From positions 1,731,297 to 1,795,296 of the forward strand of contig NZ_LR698973.1 in NCBI RefSeq assembly GCF_902381825.1: a stretch of DNA of 64,000 nt, written 5' to 3'. Below are positions 26,991-34,483 of this stretch, one piece after another (positions within the stretch are counted from its first letter, which is position 1; each line of letters begins with the position of its first letter). Source of the stretch: Pseudocoprococcus catus (GTDB taxonomy: Bacteria; Bacillota; Clostridia; Lachnospirales; Lachnospiraceae). Made by a program: the position numbers and the translations under genes. The notes beneath the pieces are model-generated. The model did not search any database, had not been told where the DNA came from, and worked only from the letters and a program-made list of their open reading frames with translations.

Positions 26991-27031
26991 TGTGAAAAAA
27001 TCACACATTTATCATAAATCTTTGGTATACT
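26991..27031 (+). promoter_or_regulatory. Candidate CRP/FNR-type site plus -10 box
   Basis: TGTGA-AAAAA-TCACA (26991-27005) is a perfect inverted repeat, one base shorter than the classical CRP spacing. TATACT (27026-27031) fits a -10, but no -35 is present; the palindrome's centre would be about 40 bases before the start point, the normal place for a class II activator. Precedes the second response regulator. Confidence 0.4.
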
Positions 27032-27089
27032 GTAAATACAATATGAAAATGGAGAAGAATACCCAAGCGGAATGTGAGGTAGAGTATAT

Positions 27090-27770
27090 ATGGAAAGTTT
27101 GAAGATTTTAGTGGTAGATGATGAGAGCAGAATGAGGAAGCTTGTGAGGGACTTTTTGACGAAGAAAGGATTTACTGTTATTGAGGCCGGAGACGGCGAG
27201 GAAGCAGTGGACAAGTTCTTTGAAGTGAAGGATATTGCACTGATCATTCTGGATGTGATGATGCCGAAGATGGATGGCTGGCAGGTATGCCGTGAGATCA
27301 GACAGTACTCCAAGGTCCCGATTATTATGCTGACGGCTAAGAGTGATGAGAAGGATGAGCTGCAGGGCTTTGATCTCGGTGTGGATGAGTATATTACGAA
27401 ACCCTTCAGTCCGAAGATCCTTGTGGCGAGAGTCGAGGCCATCCTTCGGAGAAGCAATGTGCTGGCGGCAGATGATACCATGGAAGCCGGCGGTATTGAA
27501 CTGAATAAGGCTGCCCATGAAGTACTGATTGATGGCAAGTCTGTAGAACTCAGCTATAAGGAATTTGAACTGTTGGCTTATTTCATGTCCAATCAGGGGG
27601 TGGCCTTGTCCAGAGAGCGTATTCTGAACAATGTATGGAATTATGATTATTTTGGTGATGCCAGAACCATTGATACCCATGTGAAGAAGCTCAGAAGCAA
27701 GCTGGGAGCTAAGGGCGAGTATATTAAAACCATCTGGGGTATGGGCTATAAATTCGAAGTCAATCAGTAA
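27090..27770 (+). CDS. OmpR/PhoB-family response regulator
   Basis: 226 residues. Receiver domain: VVDDESR (about 8-14), phosphoacceptor Asp in LIILDVMMPKMDGW (about residue 54), Thr in MLTAKSDE (about 81-88), Lys in YITKPFSP (about 101-108). Winged-helix domain from about 130 with LSYKEFELLAYFM and the terminal IWGMGYKFE. GAGG at 27076-27079 supports ATG 27090. The histidine kinase follows after 11 bases. Trigger and regulon not evident. Confidence 0.93.
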   Translation: MESLKILVVDDESRMRKLVRDFLTKKGFTVIEAGDGEEAVDKFFEVKDIALIILDVMMPKMDGWQVCREIRQYSKVPIIMLTAKSDEKDELQGFDLGVDEYITKPFSPKILVARVEAILRRSNVLAADDTMEAGGIELNKAAHEVLIDGKSVELSYKEFELLAYFMSNQGVALSRERILNNVWNYDYFGDARTIDTHVKKLRSKLGAKGEYIKTIWGMGYKFEVNQ

Positions 27771-27781
27771 GAGGCGGTAGT

Positions 27782-29407
27782 ATGTTTCGAAAAAAATCAT
27801 TAAAGGTTAAATTGTCGTTGATCCTCATCGGAATGGTGTTGCTGATATCTGTTTCGTCTGTGCTGCTCAGCAATATTTTTCTGAAGAGGTTTTATCTGGC
27901 CAAGAAGAATCAGACGCTGATTTCTACGTTTGAGAAGATTGACGATATGTATGCGGTGGAGCTGCAGGGGAAGACGACAGAATCCGGGGAAAGCGGCAGT
28001 ACAGATGAAGGTTTGGAAAGCTATGTTATACCAGACAGCGGTATTTCCGATGAGCTTTATCTGCAGCTGGATAAACTGAGCCAGACAAGAAATCTGTCGG
28101 TTATTATTTATAGGGATATGAGTAGCCCGATTTTTGATTATATGCTCAAGAGCAATACGAAACTGCTTTTATATTCATCTCTGGGTATGAATCAGAACAG
28201 CAAGGTTGAGAGCAGTAATATTTACAGCGATTATATCAATGCGGACAAGTCCGGTGATGCAGCCTCGGTTAAGACGGATAGCTATGAGATTGAGAAAGTC
28301 AATGTCAAGCGTCTGGGTGCATCGTATATCTATCTTGCCGGTACATTTAAGAATGGAGATCATATTTTGATCCGTGCCTCTTTCTCAAGCATTACAGAAA
28401 GTGCAGCACTGTCGAATCAGTTTTTCCTATATATTTCCCTGGTTGCCGCGCTTATCGGGTTTGTGGTGATGTATTTTGTCAGCAATCGCTTTCTGGGGCC
28501 AATCACTGTGCTGACGAATATTGCAAAGCGAATGTCTGAACTGGATTTCACGGCCAAATACGAAGTGAAGACAGAGGATGAAGTCGGTGTTCTCGGAAAT
28601 AGCATGAATATGTTGTCTGAGACGCTGGAACAGGCGCTGGCAGAATTGAAAGAGGCCAATACGGAGCTGAAGAAGGATCTTGAGAAGAAGGAACAGATCG
28701 ATGCTATGCGTAAAGAGTTCCTGTCCAATGTATCCCATGAGTTGAAGACGCCGATCGCTTTGATCCAGGGATATGCAGAGGGCCTGATGGACAACATCAA
28801 TGACGATGAGGAGAGCAGAGAGTTTTACTGTGAAGTCATTGTGGATGAAGCCCGCAAGATGAATCAGATGGTGAAAAAGATCATGGATCTGAATCAGCTG
28901 GAGTTTGGCTACAATACAGTGACTATGGAACATTTTGATATCATTGCCATGATTCGCGCAGTGATCGCCAAGTCAGATATTTTATTGAAGCAAAAAGAGA
29001 TCAATCTTGCCTTTGAGGAGGATGCACCAATCTACGTATGGAGTGATGCGTATATGTCAGAAGAGGTATTTACGAATTATCTGACCAATGCCATCAACCA
29101 TGCAGATGGGGAGAAACGCATTGATATTCAGCTTGAGAAGAAGGAAAAGACGGTTAAGATTACGGTTCACAATACCGGTGAGCAGATACCGGAGGAAGAT
29201 CTGTCAAAACTCTGGGATAAATTCTACAAGGTGGATAAAGCGAGAACAAGGGAGTACGGCGGCAGCGGTGTCGGCCTTTCCATTGTCAAGGCATCCATGG
29301 AGCAGCTGGGACAGCCATACGGCGTTTACAACTGTGAGGACGGCGTTTCCTTCTGGTTTGAACTGGATTGCCAGGATGCGGCGGAGATGATCCAGGAACA
29401 GGCATAA
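27782..29407 (+). CDS. Sensor histidine kinase
   Basis: Membrane histidine kinase of 541 residues, partner of the preceding regulator. Transmembrane helices at about 12-34 and 214-234 enclose an extracytoplasmic domain of ~180 residues with a low-complexity Gly/Ser stretch near 62-72. Then HAMP (about 235-290), a short coiled coil, phospho-acceptor FLSNVSHELKTPIAL (about 314-328), N-box NYLTNAINHA and G-box GGSGVGLSIVKASM. The large sensor domain suggests a soluble or wall-derived ligand; none is identifiable. Confidence 0.92.
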   Translation: MFRKKSLKVKLSLILIGMVLLISVSSVLLSNIFLKRFYLAKKNQTLISTFEKIDDMYAVELQGKTTESGESGSTDEGLESYVIPDSGISDELYLQLDKLSQTRNLSVIIYRDMSSPIFDYMLKSNTKLLLYSSLGMNQNSKVESSNIYSDYINADKSGDAASVKTDSYEIEKVNVKRLGASYIYLAGTFKNGDHILIRASFSSITESAALSNQFFLYISLVAALIGFVVMYFVSNRFLGPITVLTNIAKRMSELDFTAKYEVKTEDEVGVLGNSMNMLSETLEQALAELKEANTELKKDLEKKEQIDAMRKEFLSNVSHELKTPIALIQGYAEGLMDNINDDEESREFYCEVIVDEARKMNQMVKKIMDLNQLEFGYNTVTMEHFDIIAMIRAVIAKSDILLKQKEINLAFEEDAPIYVWSDAYMSEEVFTNYLTNAINHADGEKRIDIQLEKKEKTVKITVHNTGEQIPEEDLSKLWDKFYKVDKARTREYGGSGVGLSIVKASMEQLGQPYGVYNCEDGVSFWFELDCQDAAEMIQEQA

Positions 29408-29471
29408 GGGAGTTTTGGCGGAATGATGGATGTCAGAATCTTTATAAAGATCATAGAATTCTGATAATGAT

Positions 29472-29509
29472 AAAGAGGCTTTTGCATCAATTGATCCAGA
29501 AGCCTCTTT
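29472..29509. terminator. Bidirectional terminator between convergent genes
   Basis: AAAGAGGCTT (29472-29481) and AAGCCTCTTT (29500-29509) form a 10-bp stem with A-rich and T-rich edges, between the kinase gene and the minus-strand DUF6465 gene. Confidence 0.6.
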
Positions 29510-29561
29510 GCTGTTTGTATGTAGAAATCGATTCGCAATAACGTGTTGGGTTATGCTGCCA

Positions 29562-29765
29562 TTATTCATACAATTTGATATGACCTGAAAAGTCGCCGTT
29601 AATAGTATAGTAGCAGGCGTCATCTTCAGGTTTTGCATAAATATTTAAATCCTTGATGTCTTTGATCTTGTTGCCTTCTGCAACCCAGATCTCTTTGATC
29701 TTGGCGATCAAAGCCTTTTCTTCAACCTGTCTGCCATAAGATTCTACGTAAAATGCCGTTTTCAT
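29562..29765 (-). CDS. DUF6465-like small protein
   Basis: 67-residue protein, no signal or membrane segment. The pattern KALIAKIKEIWVAEGNKIKD followed by YAKPEDDACYYTING resembles the DUF6465 family of Clostridia (recognised from memory of family members); function unknown. A strong ribosome-binding site, AAGGAGG, lies 7 bases before ATG, and a good promoter (29813-29841) drives it alone, so it is probably well expressed. Confidence 0.75.
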   Translation of the reverse strand: MKTAFYVESYGRQVEEKALIAKIKEIWVAEGNKIKDIKDLNIYAKPEDDACYYTINGDFSGHIKLYE

Positions 29766-29812
29766 ATAAATAGCCTCCTTACTTTACCTTATGAATAAAA
29801 ACATACATATTT

Positions 29813-29841
29813 ATCATATTACAAAACGTCTTAAAAAGCAA
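29813..29841 (-). promoter_or_regulatory. Promoter of DUF6465 gene
   Basis: On the minus strand TTGCTT (29836-29841), 17-base spacer, TATGAT (29813-29818), about 48 bases before the start codon. In the rest of 29842-30064, up to hisH, I see only an AT-rich stretch and a weak TATAGT box near 29991-29996. Confidence 0.6.
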
Positions 29842-30064
29842 ATGTAAATATAACATAAATTTCCCTTGGATTTGAAGAAATACAGACAAATATAACTAAA
29901 TTGCAGATAATTTGATAAAATATCTGGCACAGATGGTGATGATGTGGTAAAATCGAAGAAACATTAACTGTTGCGTGCTAACGTAAGAAAGTATAGTAGC
30001 CTGAAAAAGGGTTTTGTTTGCTATACCTTTGGAAGCGAGTTTTGAAATAAATGGAGGATAACCT

Positions 30065-30676
30065 ATGATAGCGATCATTGACTATGATGCGGGCAATATG
30101 AAGAGTGTGGAGAAGGCTTTTCAGTATTTAAATGAAGATGCAGTCATTACAAGAGACAGGAAAGCGATTTTGGAGGCTGACCGGGTGGTACTTCCGGGCG
30201 TAGGTGCCTTCGGTGATGCTATGGAGCGGCTTCACAGCTATGACCTTGTGGAGACCATTCAGGATGCTGTGAAGTCAGGAAAGCCGTTTCTCGGTATCTG
30301 TCTCGGATTACAGCTGTTGTTTGACAGCAGTGAAGAGACGCCGGGGGTAAAGGGCCTGGGTCTGCTTCCGGGGGAAATCCTTCGTATACCGGCGGCAGAA
30401 GGGCTGAAGATTCCGCATATGGGCTGGAATTCTATTGATATTAAGGAAGGCAGCAGGCTTTTTGAAGGAATAGACCGTCAGTCGTATATGTATTTTGTAC
30501 ATTCTTATTATCTGAAAGCAAGGAATCCTGAAGATGTGGCGGCAACAACCTGGTACAGTACGGATATCCATGCTGCGGTGGAACATGATAATATTTTTGC
30601 CTGTCAGTTCCATCCGGAGAAGAGCAGTGAACTGGGTCTTAGAATTTTGAAGAATTTTGCTGATTTACGGCTGTAG
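30065..30676 (+). CDS. hisH: Imidazole glycerol phosphate synthase, glutaminase subunit HisH
   Basis: Class I glutamine amidotransferase that supplies ammonia to HisF in histidine biosynthesis. 203 residues. Nucleophile Cys in [10 protein letters not shown] (about 78-87), oxyanion region [12 protein letters not shown] (about 43-54), and catalytic His and Glu in [12 protein letters not shown] (about 181-192). TGGAGG precedes ATG 30065. hisF follows after 14 bases; no other his genes are present, so the rest of the pathway must be elsewhere. Confidence 0.96.
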   Translation: MIAIIDYDAGNMKSVEKAFQYLNEDAVITRDRKAILEADRVVLPGVGAFGDAMERLHSYDLVETIQDAVKSGKPFLGICLGLQLLFDSSEETPGVKGLGLLPGEILRIPAAEGLKIPHMGWNSIDIKEGSRLFEGIDRQSYMYFVHSYYLKARNPEDVAATTWYSTDIHAAVEHDNIFACQFHPEKSSELGLRILKNFADLRL

Positions 30677-30690
30677 GACGGAGGAAAGAT

Positions 30691-31452
30691 ATGTTTACAA
30701 AGAGAATTATTCCATGTCTGGATGTCAATAACGGACGTGTTGTCAAAGGTGTGAATTTTGTGAATCTGAAGGATGCCGGTGATCCGGTGGAGATTGCGGC
30801 AGCTTATGATCAGGCCGGTGCGGATGAAGTTGTCTTTCTGGATATCACAGCTTCCAGTGATGGAAGAAATACAGTGGTGGATCTTGTGCGCAGAGTGGCA
30901 GAAAAGGTGTTTATTCCTTTTACTGTCGGCGGCGGTATCCGTACAGTAGATGATTTCCGCGCAGTTTTGCGGGAAGGTGCAGATAAGGTTTCTGTTAATT
31001 CAGCGGCCATTGACCGTCCGGAGCTGATCCATGAGGCGGCAGAGAAGTTCGGCAGCCAGTGTGTGGTAGTGGCCATTGATGCCAAGAAAAGAGTAAACGG
31101 CGAAGGCTGGACAATTTATAAACATGGCGGTAGAATAGATACAGGTATTGATGCTGTTGAATGGGCGAAGAGAGTCTGTGATCTCGGTGCAGGTGAAATC
31201 CTTCTCACCAGTATGGACTGCGATGGCACAAAGGCCGGATATGATATTGAACTGACAAGGGCTGTAGCAGAAGCGGTTTCAGTTCCTGTCATTGCTTCTG
31301 GTGGTGCAGGTACAATGGCGCATTTTTATGATGCGTTGACGGAGGGAAAGGCGGATGCTGCACTGGCGGCTTCACTGTTTCATTACAAAGAGCTTGAGAT
31401 CCGGGATTTGAAAGAATATCTTGCCTCCCGTTCAGTCAGTGTCCGATTATAA
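30691..31452 (+). CDS. hisF: Imidazole glycerol phosphate synthase, cyclase subunit HisF
   Basis: (beta/alpha)8 barrel enzyme of 253 residues, making imidazole glycerol phosphate and AICAR from PRFAR and ammonia. N-terminal [19 protein letters not shown] contains the catalytic Asp11 region; DITASSDGR (about 51-59), VGGGIR (about 80-85), the second catalytic Asp in [12 protein letters not shown] (about 174-185), and phosphate-binding ASGGAG (about 202-207) are present. GGAGGAAAG before ATG. The uracil-DNA glycosylase gene follows 33 bases later, possibly in the same transcript. Confidence 0.97.
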   Translation: MFTKRIIPCLDVNNGRVVKGVNFVNLKDAGDPVEIAAAYDQAGADEVVFLDITASSDGRNTVVDLVRRVAEKVFIPFTVGGGIRTVDDFRAVLREGADKVSVNSAAIDRPELIHEAAEKFGSQCVVVAIDAKKRVNGEGWTIYKHGGRIDTGIDAVEWAKRVCDLGAGEILLTSMDCDGTKAGYDIELTRAVAEAVSVPVIASGGAGTMAHFYDALTEGKADAALAASLFHYKELEIRDLKEYLASRSVSVRL

Positions 31453-31485
31453 ATCGTTATTATTTTATGAATGGGGGAACTTTGC

Positions 31486-32160
31486 ATGGGAGCAATCGCC
31501 AATGACTGGCTGGAACCGTTGAAACCGGAATTTGCCAAGCCTTATTATGCGCAATTATATAAGAAAGTGAAAGAGGAATACACGACACATCAGATTTTCC
31601 CGCCCTCGGATATGATTTTTCATGCTTTTGAGGTGACACCTTTAGAGGATGTCAAGGTGGTTATTCTGGGGCAGGATCCTTATCATGGGGATGGACAGGC
31701 ACATGGACTGTGTTTTTCCGTTCAGCCTCAGGTGGCGATCCCGCCGTCACTGGAAAACATCTACAAGGAACTGCAGGATGATCTCGGATGCTATATTCCA
31801 AATAACGGCTATCTTGAGAAATGGGCGAAACAGGGTGTGCTGCTCTTGAATACAGTTTTGACCGTTCGTGCTCATCAGGCGAATTCCCATAGAGGAATCG
31901 GCTGGGAACAGTTCACAGATGCAGCTATTAAGATATTGAATCAGCAGGACAGACCGATCGTGTTTATTCTCTGGGGGCGTCCGGCACAGCAGAAGAAAGC
32001 CATGCTGAACAATCCGCATCATCTGATACTGGAAGCACCGCATCCAAGCCCTCTTTCGGCTTACAGAGGATTTTTCGGCAGCAAACCATTCAGTCAGACA
32101 AACAGGTTTCTGGAGGAGCATGGTGTAGCACCTATTGATTGGCAAATTGAAAATATATAA
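31486..32160 (+). CDS. ung: Uracil-DNA glycosylase
   Basis: Family 1 UDG removing uracil from DNA, 224 residues. Catalytic motif [18 protein letters not shown] (about 57-74, Asp activating water), [12 protein letters not shown] (about 116-127), and the minor-groove loop [11 protein letters not shown] (about 182-192) with the second catalytic His. GGGGGAA just upstream favours ATG 31486 over the in-frame ATG 31471, which has no ribosome-binding site. The stop codon overlaps the first bases of palindrome B. Confidence 0.96.
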   Translation: MGAIANDWLEPLKPEFAKPYYAQLYKKVKEEYTTHQIFPPSDMIFHAFEVTPLEDVKVVILGQDPYHGDGQAHGLCFSVQPQVAIPPSLENIYKELQDDLGCYIPNNGYLEKWAKQGVLLLNTVLTVRAHQANSHRGIGWEQFTDAAIKILNQQDRPIVFILWGRPAQQKKAMLNNPHHLILEAPHPSPLSAYRGFFGSKPFSQTNRFLEEHGVAPIDWQIENI

Positions 32161-32296
32161 CTGTTCAGAGCCAAGCACAATTTCATATAACTGACATAAA
32201 ATGTTTGCATTTTTAAGGCAGTTTATGAAATTGTATTTGGCGGATACGCCATACTGACAAAATGCGAAGCATTTTGGAAGTTGGCTTTGAACAGTT
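32159..32296. repeat. Multi-arm palindrome B
   Basis: Outer arms AACTGTTCAGAGCCAA (32159-32174) and TTGGCTTTGAACAGTT (32281-32296) differ at one base. Inside, ACAATTTCATA pairs with TATGAAATTGT, and two hairpins, GGCG-gata-CGCC and CAAAATGC-gaa-GCATTTTG, form side arms. It begins in the ung stop codon, in the gap between the convergent ung and glucosidase genes. Confidence 0.75.
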
Positions 32297-32303
32297 GTTT
32301 TAT

Positions 32304-32422
32304 AGAAAAACAGCAGTTGTTTTTTGACAATTCACGTTATACAATTCATTCGCTAAATGTTTATTGGATGAATTGTATAATGTTGTAAATGTGAATTGAT
32401 TCAAGAGACAGGCTGTTTTTCT
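32304..32422. repeat. Nested palindrome C
   Basis: Three nested arms: AGAAAAACAGC / GCTGTTTTTCT (32304-32314, 32412-32422), CAATTCAC / GTGAATTG (32328-32335, 32391-32398), ATACAATTCAT / ATGAATTGTAT (32339-32349, 32368-32378). Adjacent to B. The remaining bases up to the glucosidase stop at 32503 show nothing recognisable. Could end transcripts from either side. Confidence 0.7.
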
Positions 32423-32502
32423 TTTATATAAAAATAGTTGTCGAATTATGAAACTGTATAATAGTATGTGTAAGAAGTCGTCGATTTCAGTATGGCAATG
32501 AG

Positions 32503-34167
32503 CTATAAAAGAACAACAGCGCTTTCCTGTGGTGCAAGTATAATATCCTGACCAATTTCTGTGCGGTTCATGTTAGATAAAAGGAGCTTCTTTGGTTCGG
32601 CTGACAGATGAAGCGCTTCTTTCTTTTCACCGAAGTTTCCAAGAACAAGAATACGTTTGTCGTCTTTTTCGCGGCAGTAAGCCATCAGCATCTCTTTTTC
32701 CAGAAATACAGGAATAGTTTTTCCGTAGGTAAAAATATCTTTGTATGTATCGGATTTACGCAGTGCAATCAGTTTTTTATAGTAGTTTAAAACAGAGTCG
32801 GTGTCTTTCTCCTGGGCTGCCACATTGACATCCGGGTAGTTGTCATTTAAGCGGAGCCATGGTATTCCTGTTGTAAACCCTGCATTGGAAGAAGTGTTCC
32901 ACTGCATTGGGGTTCTGGCGTTATCACGGCTGAGTCTGCCGATTTTATCTAAGGCATCTTTTTCTGATAAACCGGCTTTTAGAGCCAGATGATATTGATC
33001 AACGGTATTGAGATCATCAAATTCATCAACACTTTGCCAATTTGTGTTGGTCATGCCGATTTCCTGTCCCTGGAAAATAAATGGCAGACCGCGAAGCAGC
33101 AGACTCATAGTGCCGAGCATTTTGGTGCCGCAGGAATTACGGGCATAAACCGGAAGATATCGAGAAACACCCCGGGGCTCGTCATGATTCTCGATAATAT
33201 TGGATTCGAAACCACAGCCATAAGCTTGATCCTGGGCATGAAAAATAGCTTTTTTCCATGCAGGGAAAGCAACGTCAGGAGCATCATACCAACCGTGTTC
33301 ACCGGCGGAGAGAAGTTCCGTACTGAAGTCGAAAATAGTTGAAAAATAACCATTTTCTCCGATAAAATCAGACAGATCATCATCAGTAATATTAAAAACT
33401 TCACCCACAGTAAAAGCACCATGCTTATCAAAGGTTTCACGTTTTAATTCGCCGAGCATTTCAGAGACCCCGTCTTTTGTACCAAGGGTTTTGGTACAGA
33501 AAGCAAGACCGTCCAGGCCGTCCGGCTCAAGCATTGGAAAATCAAGATTCTTTTTGATATTGATAATAGCATCAATTCGAAAGCCGGCCAGTCCTTTGTC
33601 CAGCCACCAGTTGACCATTTTGTAAATCTCCTGTCGAACCTTTGGATTCTCCCAGTTGAGGTCAGGCTGTTCTTTGGCAAACATATGAAGGTAATATTTG
33701 TTAGTGCCCGGAATCGGTTCCCAGATATTGCCGCCGAAATAAGAGCGGGCATTGTTGATGGGCTGTCCGTCTTTGCTCTCACGGATATAAAAATAATCGC
33801 CGTATTCACCCTCCGGGTCAGTCATGGCTTTTTTAAACCATTCGTGTTCACTGGAACAGTGATTGACAACCAGATCCATCAGCACATACATATTTCTTTT
33901 CTTCGTTTCTGCGATCAGTTCATCAAATTCCTCCATAGTACCGAATTGCTCACCAATGGCATAATAATCAGAAATATCATATCCCTGATCAACAAGGGGA
34001 GAGCGGTAGATAGGGGAAAGCCACAAAATATCTATACCAAGTTCTTTCAGATAATCCAGTTTCGAAATAATGCCACGCAGATCGCCAATGCCATCACCGT
34101 TGCTGTCCATAAAGCTCTTCGGATAAATCTGATAAGCCACCTTGTCGTGCCACCATTGCTTCTTCAT
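32503..34167 (-). CDS. GH13 alpha-glucosidase (oligo-1,6-glucosidase type)
   Basis: Cytoplasmic glycoside hydrolase of 554 residues, no signal peptide. TIM-barrel motifs: DLVVNHCSSEH (about 98-108), nucleophile Asp in GFRIDAIINI (about 196-205), acid/base Glu in TVGEVFNI (about 253-260), and ENHDEPR (about 325-331). The N-terminal QWWHDKVAYQIYPKSFMDSN fits the oligo-1,6-glucosidase, trehalose-6-phosphate hydrolase and sucrase group; no sugar transporter is adjacent, so the substrate stays open, isomalto-oligosaccharides being the default guess. TTTAGGAGG precedes ATG. A near-consensus cre lies in its promoter, pointing to CcpA repression. Confidence 0.9.
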   Translation of the reverse strand: MKKQWWHDKVAYQIYPKSFMDSNGDGIGDLRGIISKLDYLKELGIDILWLSPIYRSPLVDQGYDISDYYAIGEQFGTMEEFDELIAETKKRNMYVLMDLVVNHCSSEHEWFKKAMTDPEGEYGDYFYIRESKDGQPINNARSYFGGNIWEPIPGTNKYYLHMFAKEQPDLNWENPKVRQEIYKMVNWWLDKGLAGFRIDAIINIKKNLDFPMLEPDGLDGLAFCTKTLGTKDGVSEMLGELKRETFDKHGAFTVGEVFNITDDDLSDFIGENGYFSTIFDFSTELLSAGEHGWYDAPDVAFPAWKKAIFHAQDQAYGCGFESNIIENHDEPRGVSRYLPVYARNSCGTKMLGTMSLLLRGLPFIFQGQEIGMTNTNWQSVDEFDDLNTVDQYHLALKAGLSEKDALDKIGRLSRDNARTPMQWNTSSNAGFTTGIPWLRLNDNYPDVNVAAQEKDTDSVLNYYKKLIALRKSDTYKDIFTYGKTIPVFLEKEMLMAYCREKDDKRILVLGNFGEKKEALHLSAEPKKLLLSNMNRTEIGQDIILAPQESAVVLL

Positions 34168-34210
34168 ATCAAAACCTCCTAAAGGAAAATAAAATCAAAA
34201 TTGCGTAAAT

Positions 34211-34239
34211 ATTCTATCATGAAATCCGTTACATTGGAA
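34211..34239 (-). promoter_or_regulatory. Glucosidase promoter with cre-like site in spacer
   Basis: Minus strand: weak -35 TTCCAA (34234-34239), 17-base spacer, -10 TAGAAT (34211-34216). TGTAACGGATTTCA (complement of 34220-34233) lies inside the spacer and matches the cre consensus TGWAANCGNTNWCA at all but one fixed position, so CcpA binding would block RNA polymerase. Confidence 0.5.
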
Positions 34240-34365
34240 GAAAACTTGATCAAACAAATATATTGCTGTAAATGGAAAAATCCCAAGCCTTCAAATTGAT
34301 ACTCAGAGTGGAATAAAATTGCCATAAAAATATCGTGATAGGAGTGAACTATTATGAATATAGAA

Positions 34366-34478
34366 AAAATACAACACGTCAAAATAATTACGAGATGTAT
34401 AACTTTCTGAAAACGTTTGGCGATGAGCCTGTTTGCAGATAGTTATACAATCTGTAATGACTGGACGTGTTGTATTTT
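34366..34478. repeat. Nested palindrome D / activase terminator
   Basis: AAAATACAACACGTC (34366-34380) and GACGTGTTGTATTTT (34464-34478) are perfectly complementary. A second, imperfect pair lies inside (34386-34404 with 34441-34458). On the minus strand the distal arm is followed by TTTTTTC, so it probably ends the activase transcript. Between this and the glucosidase start I see only the cre/promoter region and AT-rich DNA; an 18-codon ORF starting at 34354 overlaps the arm and is likely chance. Confidence 0.7.
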
Positions 34479-34483
34479 ATCTT

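Noticed and set aside
26809..27089. Purine riboswitch upstream of xpt
   Set aside because: Looked for the conserved P1-P3 core and loop sequences on the minus strand; none is present.
29842..30064. T-box or histidine leader before hisH
   Set aside because: No T-box sequence, anti-terminator or His-rich leader peptide was found.
34354..34410. 18-codon ORF with a ribosome-binding-like GGAGTGA
   Set aside because: It overlaps the arm of palindrome D and has no recognisable product; probably chance.
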